From Novosphingobium sp. (lineage in GTDB: Bacteria > Pseudomonadota > Alphaproteobacteria > Sphingomonadales > Sphingomonadaceae), in NCBI GenBank assembly GCA_020848655.1, contig JADLHU010000101.1, positions 1-60,971 of the forward strand: a stretch of 60,971 nt of DNA. Direction: 5' to 3'. Positions 9,190-18,700 of this stretch are shown here, one piece after another. Position 1 is the stretch's first letter; each line of letters begins with the position of its first letter. The translations under genes were made by a program, and so were the position numbers. The notes beneath the pieces were generated by a model. The model saw only the letters and a list, made by a program, of their open reading frames with translations, had not been told where the DNA came from and did not search any database.

Positions 9190-9585
9190 CTAGCCGCCGC
9201 CGGTGCGCGCGCCGCCGCTGATCGCCACGAAGCTGCAATCGGCCTGGCTTTCGTTGCACAGGTTATGGCCGATGCCGGTGCCCGCCGGCCAGGTGCAGAT
9301 GTCGCCGGCGCGCAGCACGGTGCGCGTGGGGGTTTCGTCTGGGCCGCCTTCGACCAGCACCGCCTCGCCCGACAGCATCACCACCATCTCGTCCTCGCCA
9401 TCGTGCCAGTGGCGGTGCGAGGACCAGGCGCCCGGTTTCAGCACCACGTGGCTCGCGCCGATGTGCGTCAGCCCGCTGGCGGGGGCGAGGCGGCGAAACC
9501 AGCGCCCGGATACGGCTTCGGCATGTTCGGGCGGATAGCTGGTGGTGTTGATCTGGGGGATCGCATCGAGATCGAGCCGTGGCAT
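9190..9585 (-). CDS. Cupin-domain protein, C-terminus cut by an in-frame TAG
   Basis: A 131-residue cupin. Metal-ligand motifs are visible: HRHWHDGEDEMVVMLSGE (cupin motif 1, with His, His and Glu) and a motif 2 region DICTWPAGTGIGHNLCNES. After SGGARTGGG the frame meets TAG (9192 to 9190). It continues in the same frame for 21 codons as SDIDMLFTADSRYIHKDGSDY to a second stop at 9124. That tail is typical of full-length relatives, so the gene carries a recent nonsense change or a base error. The core fold is probably intact. Confidence 0.7.
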   Translation of the reverse strand: MPRLDLDAIPQINTTSYPPEHAEAVSGRWFRRLAPASGLTHIGASHVVLKPGAWSSHRHWHDGEDEMVVMLSGEAVLVEGGPDETPTRTVLRAGDICTWPAGTGIGHNLCNESQADCSFVAISGGARTGGG

Positions 9586-9662
9586 GTGGTTGCTCCCTGC
9601 TTCGCCGGACGCTGGCGGACCGCTTGTGTCGGGCGCGGATAGCCCATATGCGAAAGCGCGAT

Positions 9663-10796
9663 ATGCAGGAAGTCCTCTCCGTCACCGAACTCGCCGAGGC
9701 GCTGATCGCCTGTCCCAGCGTCACACCGGCGGCGGGGCTGGTGTTCGATTGCCTTGAAGCCCAGCTTGCCCCGCTGGGCTTCGCGGTGCACCGCGCGCTG
9801 GCGGGCGAGGCGCCCGAAGGCCCGGTGGAAAACCTCTTCGCGATTCGCCAGGGGCCGCCCGGCAGCCGCCATTTCGCCTTCGCCGGCCATGTCGACGTGG
9901 TGCCGCCGGGCGAGGGGTGGACATCGGCCCCCTTCGCGCCCGAACGGCGCGGCGATCTGCTTTACGGGCGCGGCGCGGTGGACATGAAGGGCGCGATTGC
10001 CGCCATGGTCGCGGCGGTGCGGGCGATCCCGGCCGATGCGGGAACGCTCAGCTTCATCATCACCGGGGACGAGGAAGGCCCGGCCAAGTATGGCACGCTG
10101 GCCCTGATCGATCACATGCGCGCGGTGAACGAAATCCCCGATTTCTGCCTGGTGGGAGAGCCGACTTCGGTGCACCGGCTGGGCGACATGATGAAGATCG
10201 GGCGGCGCGGCTCGGTCAACATCTGGCTCGACGTGGCGGGGCGCGAAGGGCATGTCGCCTATCCGCACCTGGCCGATAATCCCGCGCCGCGCCTGGTGGC
10301 GTTGCTGGCTGAACTCGACGCACTGGTGCTGGACGAAGGACCGGGCTGGTTCCAGCCTTCGAACCTGGAAATCACCGATATCGCCATCGGCAATCCCGCC
10401 ACCAACGTGATCCCGCCACAGGCCGGCGCGCGCATTTCCATCCGCTTCAACGACTTGCACACCGGCGAAGGCCTGGCCGCGCGCGTGGCGCAGATCGCCG
10501 CGCGCCATGGGGCAACCGCCCGCGCGGTGATTTCGGGCGAGGCGTTCCTGACCGAGCCGGGCGCGTTTTCCGCGCTGGTCGCGGCCGCGATCGAAGCGGA
10601 GACGGGCGTGGTGCCCGAGGCCTCCACCAGCGGCGGCACGTCGGACGCGCGCTTTCTCAAGGCGCTGTGCCCGGTGATCGAGGTCGGCCTGTCCAACGCC
10701 ACGATGCACAAGCGCGACGAGGCCGTGGCCCTGGCCGACCTCGACGCGCTGGCGCGCGTCTACACGCGGATTGCCGTGGCGGCGCTGGGTGCCTGA
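9663..10796 (+). CDS. dapE: Succinyl-diaminopimelate desuccinylase
   Basis: A 377-residue M20 metallopeptidase-fold enzyme. It hydrolyses N-succinyl-L,L-diaminopimelate to diaminopimelate and succinate in the lysine and peptidoglycan pathway. Zinc ligands and catalytic residues are visible in FAGHVDVVPPGEGW, GRGAVDMKGAIAAM, GDEEGPAKYGT and the C-terminal TSGGTSDARF with ATMHKRDE. The start at 9663 (MQEVLSVTELAEAL) gives the usual DapE length; an ATG at 9648 would add five residues. Its companion dapB lies 2 kb downstream on the other strand. Confidence 0.93.
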   Translation: MQEVLSVTELAEALIACPSVTPAAGLVFDCLEAQLAPLGFAVHRALAGEAPEGPVENLFAIRQGPPGSRHFAFAGHVDVVPPGEGWTSAPFAPERRGDLLYGRGAVDMKGAIAAMVAAVRAIPADAGTLSFIITGDEEGPAKYGTLALIDHMRAVNEIPDFCLVGEPTSVHRLGDMMKIGRRGSVNIWLDVAGREGHVAYPHLADNPAPRLVALLAELDALVLDEGPGWFQPSNLEITDIAIGNPATNVIPPQAGARISIRFNDLHTGEGLAARVAQIAARHGATARAVISGEAFLTEPGAFSALVAAAIEAETGVVPEASTSGGTSDARFLKALCPVIEVGLSNATMHKRDEAVALADLDALARVYTRIAVAALGA

Positions 10797-10884
10797 GGCG
10801 GGCGCGCGAACGCGCTTGTAGAAGCCTGCCCGTGCCCCTAGCGTCCGCCGCGTTCCCGAAGGGACCGGGCGCGAAGGGGCGGGC

Positions 10885-12195
10885 ATGGCGAAGCGACTGA
10901 CACTCTATATCCTGATCGGCATGGCGCTGGGCATCGCGGCGGGCTACGCGCTCAATCGCGGCTATCCGGCGGGCGATCCGACGCTGGCCATGCTGGCCGA
11001 TTACCTGAAGCTGCTGCCCGACATCTTCCTGAAGCTGATCAAGATGATCATCGCCCCGCTGGTGCTGGCGACGATCGTCACCGGCATCGCAGGCATGGGC
11101 GACAGCGCCGCGCTGGGCCGCATCGGCGGCAAGGCGCTGGGCTGGTTCATCACCGCCAGCCTGGTTTCGCTGGGGCTGGGCATGGTGCTGGTCAACCTGT
11201 TCCAGCCGGGCACCGGGCTGGACCTGCACGCGGCGGGGCCGGTGGGCGACCTGGCGACCAAAGACCTGTCGATCCGCCATTTCCTGCTCGAAGTGTTCCC
11301 GACCAGCGCCTTTGACGCGATGGCGCAGAACAACATCCTGCAGATCCTGGTGTTCTCGCTGTTCGCCGGCGTGGCGCTGACCGCGATCGGCGAAAAGGGC
11401 GAAGTGCTGGTGCGCGGGGCCGAGGCGCTGGCCGAACTGATGCTCCAGATCACCGAATACGTGATGCGCTTCGCGCCGTTCGCGGTGTTCGGCGCGATCG
11501 CCAATGTCGTGGCCACCAAGGGGCTGGGCATCGTCGTGACCTATGGCGTGCTGATCGGCGAATTCTACTTCGGGCTGGCGCTGCTGTGGACGATCCTGCT
11601 GGCGCTGGGCGGCGCGTTCCTGGGCCGCCGCATCTTCACGCTGATCCGCTATATCCGCGAACCGGTGCTGCTGACCTTCTCCACCGCATCGTCGGAAGCT
11701 AGCCTGCCCAAGCTGTTCGAGCAGTTGGACCGGTTCGGCGTGCCGCGCCGCATTTCGGGCTTTATCCTGCCGCTGGGCTACAGCTTCAACCTTGACGGTT
11801 CGATGATGTACATGAGCTTCGCGACGATCTTCATCGCGCAGGCCTATGGCATCCACCTTGGCATCGAGCAGCAGATTCTGATGCTGCTGACGCTGATGAT
11901 CAGTTCCAAGGGCATCGCCGGCGTTCCGCGCGCCAGCCTGGTGGTGATCGCCGCCACGCTCGCGCAGTTCGGCCTGCCGGTGGAAGGCATCGCGCTGCTG
12001 CTGGGCATCGACACGTTCCTGGATATGGGCCGTTCGGCCACCAACGTGGTCGGCAACGCGGTGGCAACTGCGGTCATCACGCGCAGCGAGGGTATGCTCC
12101 AGCCGCTGATGGACCCGGACGCGGAACCGCCCCACGCCCCCGCGCACACCGCGGCCGACGGCCGGCGCGGACTGAACATCGATCCCGAGCAGTAA
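10885..12195 (+). CDS. Dicarboxylate/amino acid:cation symporter (DAACS family)
   Basis: A 436-residue inner-membrane secondary transporter of the DctA/GltP type, importing C4-dicarboxylates or acidic amino acids with protons or sodium. Family landmarks: LLPDIFLKLIKMIIAPLVLA near the N-terminus, TFSTASSEASLPKLFEQ (the serine-rich re-entrant hairpin HP1), GYSFNLDGSMMYMSFATIF (the NMDGT-like motif), and LLGIDTFLDMGRSATNVVGN in the last helix. The exact substrate cannot be decided from sequence. Monocistronic, about 90 bases after dapE. Confidence 0.9.
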   Translation: MAKRLTLYILIGMALGIAAGYALNRGYPAGDPTLAMLADYLKLLPDIFLKLIKMIIAPLVLATIVTGIAGMGDSAALGRIGGKALGWFITASLVSLGLGMVLVNLFQPGTGLDLHAAGPVGDLATKDLSIRHFLLEVFPTSAFDAMAQNNILQILVFSLFAGVALTAIGEKGEVLVRGAEALAELMLQITEYVMRFAPFAVFGAIANVVATKGLGIVVTYGVLIGEFYFGLALLWTILLALGGAFLGRRIFTLIRYIREPVLLTFSTASSEASLPKLFEQLDRFGVPRRISGFILPLGYSFNLDGSMMYMSFATIFIAQAYGIHLGIEQQILMLLTLMISSKGIAGVPRASLVVIAATLAQFGLPVEGIALLLGIDTFLDMGRSATNVVGNAVATAVITRSEGMLQPLMDPDAEPPHAPAHTAADGRRGLNIDPEQ

Positions 12196-12208
12196 GGGGA
12201 AACGCCAA

Positions 12209-12226
12209 CCTCAAGCGCGCTTGAGG
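12209..12226. repeat. Perfect 18-bp palindrome CCTCAAGCGCGCTTGAGG
   Basis: A perfect self-complementary 18-mer in the 60-base gap between the convergent symporter and nth genes. There is no T-tract after it on either strand, so a classic terminator is doubtful. It could help end transcription from both sides or be a protein-binding palindrome. Confidence 0.4.
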
Positions 12227-12255
12227 TATCGTGAAAATCCCTTGTTCCTGGGTGT

Positions 12256-12942
12256 TTACGGCGCCGGGCGCAGATCTTTCCGCAGCTTTGCAGCCGGGCG
12301 GGCGGCGCGTTCCAGCGCCTTGTCCTTGAAGCGGCACAAGTCCGCCACCGGGCAGCGCCAGCACTCGGGCGCGCGCGCCTTGCAGATGTAGCGGCCGTGC
12401 AGGATCAGCCAGTGATGCGCGCCGACGCGGAACGGCTGGGGCACTTTCTTCTCAAGCTGCTTTTCCACCGCCAGCGGGGTCTTGCCCTTGGCCAGGCCCG
12501 TGCGGTTGCCGACGCGGAAGATGTGCGTATCGACCGCGAAGGTTTCCGCCCCGAACGCGCAGTTCATCACCACGTTGGCGGTCTTGCGGCCGACGCCGGG
12601 CAGTGTGGTGAGCACGTCGCGATCCGCCGGCACTTCGCCGCCGTGATCGCGTTCGAGGATTTCGGACAGCGCGATCACGTTCTTCGCCTTGGCGTTGAAC
12701 AGGCCGATGGTCTTGATGTGCTGCTTCAGGCCTTCCTCGCCCAGATCGATCATCTGGCGCGGCGTCTTCACATCGCGGAACAGCGCGCGCGTGGCCTTGT
12801 TCACGCCCACATCGGTCGATTGCGCGGACAGCACCACGGCGACGAGCAACTGGTAGGTGTTGCCGAATTCCAGCTCGGTCTCGGGCGCGGGGTTGGCTTC
12901 GGCCAGCCGCCGGAAGAATTCGAACACATCGTCGCGCTTCAA
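12256..12942 (-). CDS. nth: Endonuclease III
   Basis: A 228-residue base-excision repair glycosylase/AP lyase acting on oxidised pyrimidines. The helix-hairpin-helix and catalytic lysine segment reads LPGVGRKTANVVMNCAFG, followed by AVDTHIFRVGNR with the catalytic Asp. The [4Fe-4S] cluster loop CKARAPECWRCPVADLC has the C-x6-C-x2-C-x5-C spacing. The start is a TTG at 12942 that overlaps the dapB stop by four bases (TTGA), so translation is probably coupled to dapB. A basic tail ends LRKDLRPAP. Confidence 0.93.
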   Translation of the reverse strand: MKRDDVFEFFRRLAEANPAPETELEFGNTYQLLVAVVLSAQSTDVGVNKATRALFRDVKTPRQMIDLGEEGLKQHIKTIGLFNAKAKNVIALSEILERDHGGEVPADRDVLTTLPGVGRKTANVVMNCAFGAETFAVDTHIFRVGNRTGLAKGKTPLAVEKQLEKKVPQPFRVGAHHWLILHGRYICKARAPECWRCPVADLCRFKDKALERAARPAAKLRKDLRPAP

Positions 12943-13667
12943 AGGCCCAGCACCTCGGGCATGGTATAGCGCCCGGCGGGCCTGCCGATCAGCCACTGCG
13001 CCGCGCGCACCGCGCCGCGTGCGAAGATCGTGCGGTTTTCGGCCAGGTGCGACAGCGCGATGCGCTCTCCATCGGCCAGGAAATGCACGCTGTGATCGCC
13101 CGCCACGGTGCCGCCGCGCAGCGCCGCGAAGCCGATCGTGCCCGCCGTGCGCGCGCCGGTGATGCCATCGCGGCCGCGCACGCTGTTGGCGGCAAGATCG
13201 ATGCCGCGCCCTTCGGCCGCCGCCTGGCCCAGCAGCAGCGCGGTGCCCGAAGGCGCATCCACCTTCATGCGGTGGTGCGTTTCGACGATTTCGATATCCC
13301 AGTCTTCGCCCAGCCGGCCGGCCGCTTCGCGCACCAGATGCGCGAGCAGCGTCACGCCGAGCGAGGTATTGCCCGTTTGCAGCACGGCGATGTGTTCGGC
13401 GGCGTGATCGACCAGCCAGTGGTGGCGTTCCTCCAGCCCGGTGGTGCCCAGCATGACCGGAACCCCGGCCGCGATGGCCGCGTCGAGATTGGCTTCGAGC
13501 GCGTGCGGGCTGGAGAAATCGACCAGAACGTCGCTCAAGCCCGCGAGCGCCGCGACATCGCCGTCCTTGTCGATGCCGCCCGCCAATGTGTCGTCCGATG
13601 CGGTGATCACGGCGGCGATCGCCTGCCCCATCCGTCCTGCGCTGCCGATAATGCCGATATTTGCCAT
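12939..13667 (-). CDS. dapB: 4-hydroxy-tetrahydrodipicolinate reductase
   Basis: A 242-residue NAD(P)H-dependent reductase of the diaminopimelate/lysine pathway. The N-terminal Rossmann loop is GSAGRMGQ, a slight variant of the usual G-x2-GRMG, followed by LVDFSSPHA. The catalytic segment ETHHRMKVDAPSGTALLLG contains the His-His pair, Lys and the substrate-binding SGT. The ATG at 13667 is set by MANIGIIG. It forms an overlapping pair with nth downstream. Confidence 0.95.
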   Translation of the reverse strand: MANIGIIGSAGRMGQAIAAVITASDDTLAGGIDKDGDVAALAGLSDVLVDFSSPHALEANLDAAIAAGVPVMLGTTGLEERHHWLVDHAAEHIAVLQTGNTSLGVTLLAHLVREAAGRLGEDWDIEIVETHHRMKVDAPSGTALLLGQAAAEGRGIDLAANSVRGRDGITGARTAGTIGFAALRGGTVAGDHSVHFLADGERIALSHLAENRTIFARGAVRAAQWLIGRPAGRYTMPEVLGL

Positions 13668-13690
13668 GCTGAATTCCAGACCCGATCGCC

Positions 13691-13747
13691 ATGCCGAACT
13701 TGTTTCGGCATCGATCGTGCCGCAAACACTGCGCAGCGCTTGGGGCA
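13691..13747. repeat. Intergenic palindromic element between dapB and the sirtuin gene
   Basis: ATGCCGAA and TTCGGCAT form a perfect 8-bp inverted repeat (13691 to 13711). Next to it TGCCGCAA and TTGGGGCA form a nearly perfect one (13718 to 13747). Then comes GAATCAAGTTCGCGGTGACG, wording often seen between sphingomonad genes. The stretch reads like a dispersed palindromic repeat that would fold as two hairpins in RNA. No promoter is obvious within it. Confidence 0.45.
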
Positions 13748-13791
13748 CAATCGAGCCTGAATCAAGTTCGCGGTGACGACAAGGTGACACC

Positions 13792-14493
13792 ATGAATCGC
13801 GTCCGCAATATCGTGATCCTGACCGGCGCCGGGGTCAGCGCCGAAAGCGGCATAGACACGTTCCGCAGCGCCGGCGGGCTGTGGGAACAGCACCGCGTGG
13901 AAGACGTGGCCACGCCCGAGGCCTTCGCGCGCGATCCCGACCTGGTGCTGCGTTTCTACGACATGCGCCGCGCCGCGATCCAGGAAAAGACCCCGAACGC
14001 CGCGCACGAAGCGCTGGCGCGGCTCGATGCGGCGTGGCCGGGCGGCTTGCTGATCGTCACCCAGAACGTCGATGACCTGCACGAGCGGGCCGGTGCGCGG
14101 CGCGTGCTGCACATGCATGGCGAGCATCTCAACGCCTGGTGCGTCGCCTGCGATGCCCGCGCGCGCTGGCGCGATGCCCTGATCGACCGGCCGCCGTGCC
14201 CGGCCTGCGGCGCGCGCGCGCTGCGCCCCGATGTCGTGTGGTTCGGCGAGATGCCCTATGGCATGGACGCCATCCACGCGGCGCTGCGCGATGCGGACCT
14301 GTTCGTTTCGATCGGCACATCGGGCGCGGTCTATCCCGCCGCCGGCCTGGTGCGCCACGCGCGCGACATCGGCGCGCGGACGCTGGAACTGAACCTCGAA
14401 CCATCGCAGGGATCGGCGTGGTTCCACGAAAGCCGGCTTGGCGCGGCAAGCGCGATCGTGCCGGCCTGGGTGGACGAAGTGCTGGCGGGATAG
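13792..14493 (+). CDS. cobB: NAD-dependent protein deacylase, sirtuin (CobB-like)
   Basis: A 233-residue class III sirtuin that removes acyl groups from lysines using NAD. Motifs: LTGAGVSAESGIDTFRSAGG for NAD binding, VTQNVDDLHERAGA with the conserved Gln-Asn-Asp, and HMHGE with the catalytic His. The structural zinc site is two Cys pairs, CVAC and CPAC. WFGEMP and GTSGAVYPAA follow as usual. Tyr and Arg in the RFYDMRR segment (around residues 62 to 66) are those linked to desuccinylase activity in CobB/SIRT5-like enzymes. Monocistronic. Confidence 0.93.
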   Translation: MNRVRNIVILTGAGVSAESGIDTFRSAGGLWEQHRVEDVATPEAFARDPDLVLRFYDMRRAAIQEKTPNAAHEALARLDAAWPGGLLIVTQNVDDLHERAGARRVLHMHGEHLNAWCVACDARARWRDALIDRPPCPACGARALRPDVVWFGEMPYGMDAIHAALRDADLFVSIGTSGAVYPAAGLVRHARDIGARTLELNLEPSQGSAWFHESRLGAASAIVPAWVDEVLAG

Positions 14494-14504
14494 GCGGGCG
14501 CGGC

Positions 14505-15752
14505 TCAGGGGGCGGGCGAGGGGGCGCTGTCCTTGTCGGCCAGCCACAGTTCGTGGCTGTCGATGCGCAGCTTGGTCAGCGCGCGCATGGCGTCGGCGCG
14601 GGCCAGGGCTTCCACGCGGAAAGCATCGTGGACCTGCCGTTCGCCGTAGAGCAGGTCGGCAAAGTCGATCTCGCCCGCCGCGTGGCCGCGCCGCAGCTTG
14701 AGCAGCGCGGCAACCTGGGCGTCCAGCCCCTCGCGCGCGCGGCGCCAGGCGGCCTGGCGATACTGCGCTTCGGCCATGTCGCCATCGGCCACTTCGCGCA
14801 CGTTGAAGCGCGCGGCGCGTTCCTCGGCCAGCGCCGCGCTGGCTTCGGCTTCGGCGCGCTCGCTCAGCGCCTGGCGATGGCCGCCGCCCAGCGGCATCGA
14901 GAACAGCAGGCCGCCGCCGCGCTCCATCCCGCCGCGTTCGGAAAAGGCGCGCAAGCCGATCGAGGGATCGGCGATGCGATCGGCGCGGGCGCGATCGGCC
15001 AGCACGGCGGCGCGGCGCGCAGCGGCGGCCGCGGCGGCGATCTCGTGGCTGTCGGCGGTGACGAGTGCGTGAAAGCGCGTCAGCTCCGCCTCGCTCAAGG
15101 CCGGCTGCGGCACGTCGGGCGCCTGGGCCGGCAGGGGCAGGGCGGGGTACTGCGCGGCCAGCCGCGCGCGGGCCAGCCGTTCGCGCCCGGCCGATTGCTC
15201 TGCCGCCAGCCGCGCCGCGCCCAGCGCCGCTTCGGCCTGATCGGCATCGAGCACGGCGGCATCGCGCTGCGCCACCCGGCTGCGCACCGCCGCCAGCAGC
15301 GTTTCGTGGTTGCTGACCGATTGCCGATCGACCACGGCTTCGCTTGCCGCGCCCAGCCAGTCCCACCAGCGCTGCGCCAGCCCCAGCGCGGCCTGGTGGC
15401 GCGCGTCCTCGGCCAGGTTGCGCGCCGCATCGACACCGTATTCGCCGATCCGGCGATCGAGCGCGGCCTTGCCGGGCAGGCGGATCGGGCGCGTGACCTG
15501 GGCATCGTATTCGTTGAACCGGCCTTCGCGATCGACCGAGCGGCGCACATAGCTGCCCGAAACGGTGAACTCGTGCGTGCCCCGCACCAGCGCGCGGGCT
15601 TCGGCACCGGCGCTGGCGACGCGGGCGGCGGCGGCCTGGACGCCGGGATGCGCATCGAGCGCGGCGGCGACGGCGGCTTCGTCGGGGAGGCCCGGTTCGG
15701 CGAATGCCGGGGTGGCCAGCAGAAGGGCGAGCAGGATCGGCGCCTTGCGCAT
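14505..15752 (-). CDS. TolC-family outer membrane efflux protein (CzcC-like)
   Basis: A 415-residue exported protein with signal peptide MRKAPILLALLLATPAFA. Long alanine/arginine-rich helices and two OEP-type repeats follow, with GVQAAAARVASAGAEARALV in the first and AGEIDFADLLYGERQ in the second. It should form the trimeric outer-membrane channel of the RND metal pump encoded just upstream; only four bases separate it from the pump gene. CzcC/CusC-type by context; the metal is unknown. Confidence 0.88.
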   Translation of the reverse strand: MRKAPILLALLLATPAFAEPGLPDEAAVAAALDAHPGVQAAAARVASAGAEARALVRGTHEFTVSGSYVRRSVDREGRFNEYDAQVTRPIRLPGKAALDRRIGEYGVDAARNLAEDARHQAALGLAQRWWDWLGAASEAVVDRQSVSNHETLLAAVRSRVAQRDAAVLDADQAEAALGAARLAAEQSAGRERLARARLAAQYPALPLPAQAPDVPQPALSEAELTRFHALVTADSHEIAAAAAAARRAAVLADRARADRIADPSIGLRAFSERGGMERGGGLLFSMPLGGGHRQALSERAEAEASAALAEERAARFNVREVADGDMAEAQYRQAAWRRAREGLDAQVAALLKLRRGHAAGEIDFADLLYGERQVHDAFRVEALARADAMRALTKLRIDSHELWLADKDSAPSPAP

Positions 15753-15756
15753 CGGC

Positions 15757-18700
15757 TCAGTCCCTCGCGCCGGCGGGATGGGCGCGGTCGCCCGCCGCGC
15801 GTTCGACGGCGCTTTCGCCGAAGCGTTCGTAAAGGATCGGCAGCAGCACCAGCGTCAGCAGCGTGGCCGTGATCAGCCCGCCGATGACGACGATGGCCAG
15901 CGGGCGCTGGATTTCCGAACCCGGCCCCGTCGCGAACAGCAGCGGGACCAGCCCGAAGGCGGCGATCGTCGCGGTCATCAGCACCGGACGCAGTCGCCGC
16001 TCCGCCCCGCGCCGCACGGCTTCGGCCAGCGGCAGGCCCTGTTCGCGCAACTGGCGGAAATAGCTGACCATGACCAGGCCGTTGAGCACCGCGATGCCTA
16101 GCAACGCGATGAAACCGACCGAGGCGGGCACCGAAAGATATTCGCCCGAAAGCGCCAGCGCGATCATCCCGCCGACCACCGCGAAGGGAATGTTCGCCAG
16201 GATCAGCAACGCGGCGCGCAGCGAGCCGAGCGTGGCGAAGAGCACGCCGAAGATCATCAGCACCGAAACCGGCAGCATCACCGCCAGCCGCGCAGACGCG
16301 CGCTGCTGGTTTTCGAACTGTCCGCCCCAGACGATGCGATAGCCCGGCGGCAGTTTCACATGGGCGCCGATGTCGGCCTTGGCTTCTTCGACATAGCCGA
16401 CCAGATCGCGGCCCGATACGAAGGCCTGCACCATGGCGAAGCGCGATCCGTTCTCGTGTTCCAGCTTGACCGGCCCTTCCACGCGCTCGACCCGCGCGAC
16501 ATCGCTGGCGCGCACCAGTTGGCCGCCCGGCGCGCGATAGAGCGTATCGGCGAAGGCCTGTGGCGAAGGGGCGGCGCCGCTTCCGGCCTCGCCGCCGCCG
16601 CCGCGCAGCACGATCGGCACGCGGCGGTTGCCATCGGCCACCACCCCGGCGCGCTGGCCTTCGATCTGGCCGCGCATCATGTCCTGCAAGGCATCCACCG
16701 GCATGCCGGCGCGCCCGGCGGCAACGCGATCGATATCGAACTGGAGATAATCCACGCGGTCGTTGGCCACGGTGATCGCTTCGCTGGTGCCGTCGATCGT
16801 CTGAAGCCGGCCCTGGATCCGGCCGGCCAGCCGCGACAGTTCCGCAAGGTCGGGGCCGAACAGCTTGATCGCCAGATCGCCGCGCGCGCCGGTGAGCATT
16901 TCGGAAATGCGCATTTCGATCGGCTGGGTGAAGCTGGGTTCGATGCCGGGCAACTGGGCCAGCGCCGCGCGCATCCGCTCGACCAGCCAATCCTTGTCGC
17001 GCACGCGCCATTCGTCGCGCGGCTTCAGCTTGAGGAAGCTGTCGGTCTCGTTCAGCCCCATGGGGTCAAGGCCCAGTTCGTCCGATCCGACGCGGGCGAT
17101 CACGTGATCGACTTCCGGCACGTGTTCCAGCAGCGCCTTTTGCGCCTTCATGTCGCCCGCCACCGAATGATCGAGCGAGATCGACGGCAGCTTGGTAAGC
17201 TGGACGATCACCGAGCCTTCGTCCATCGTCGGCAGGAAGGTCTTGCCGGTCAGCGCATAGGCGCCGCCGGCCAGCACCAGCGACAGGCCGGCCAGCGTGA
17301 ACACGCGCGTCTTGTGCCGGAACGCGCTGGCCAGCAGCGCGGCATAGCCGGGCGCGATCTTGCGCATCAGCCAGGGTTCGTGGTGCCCGGCCTTCACCCT
17401 GAGGCCGAAATAGGCCAGCACCGGGATCAGCGTGAGCGACAGCACGAGCGCGCAGAGCAGCGCCAGCACGATGGTCAGCGCGACGGGGGAGAACAGCTTG
17501 CCTTCCAGCCCTTCCAGCGTCAGCAGCGGCAGGAAGACCAGCGCGATAATCGCCATGCCCGAAGCGACCGGCTTGGCCACTTCGGCGCTGGCGACCAGCA
17601 CCGCGTGCAGCTTGGCGCTTTGCGCGTGGCGTTCGTCGGACAGGCGCTCGACCACGTTTTCGACCACCACCACCGCGCCATCGACCAGCATGCCGACCGC
17701 GATGGCGAGGCCCCCCAGGCTCATCAGGTTGGCGGTCAGCCCGATCGCGCCCATCAGGATGAAGGTCAGCAGCGCCGCCATCGGCAGCGCCAGCGCCACG
17801 ATCACCGAAGCGCGCAGATCGCCCAGGAACAGCAGCAGCAGCACGACGACAAGGATCGTCGCCTCGACCAGCGCCTTTTCCACGGTGCCCACGGCGCGGC
17901 CGATCAGGTCCGAACGGTCATAGAACACCGATACGGTCATGCCGCCGGGCAGGGCCGGCCGGATTTCCTCCAGCCGCGCCTTGACCCCCGCCACGACCTT
18001 GCGCGCGTCCGCGCCGCGCAGGCCGATGACCAGGCCTTCCACGGTCTCGCCCTTGCCGTCCTTGGTCACCGCGCCATATCGCGTCAGGCTGCCGGTGCGC
18101 ACGCTGGCCAGGTCGCCCACGCGCACCACCTTGCCGCCTTCGCCGCGCACGACGACGGCGGCCAGGTCATCCAGCGTGGCGATCGCCCCGGTGGAGCGCA
18201 CGATCAGCGCTTCCTCGCCCGTCACCAGCCGGCCAGCGCCGTCGTTGCGATTGCTGCTTTCGATCGCCGCGGCCAGATCGGCCATGCTGAGGCCGGCCGC
18301 GGCCAGCGCGGCATTGTCGGGCGCGACCTCGAAGGTTTCGACATGGCCGCCCAGCGCGTTGACATCGGCGACGCCGGGCACCGTGCGCAGGGCCGGGCGG
18401 ATCGTCCAGTCGAGCACGCGGCGCTTTTCCGCCAGGCTTTGCGGGCCTTCCAACGTGAACATGTACATGTCGGACAGGGGCGTTGAGATCGGCGCCATGC
18501 CGCCGCTGACGGTGCCGGGCAGGTCGCCCATCGCCGTGTTGAGCCGCTCCGCCACCTGGCTGCGCGCCCAGTAGATGTCGGTGCCGTCGGCGAAGTCCAC
18601 CGTGATGTCGGCGATCGCATACTTGGCGACCGAGCGCAGCACGGTCTGCCGGGGGATACCCAGCATCTCCATCTCGATCGGCGTGATGACGCGGCTTTCC

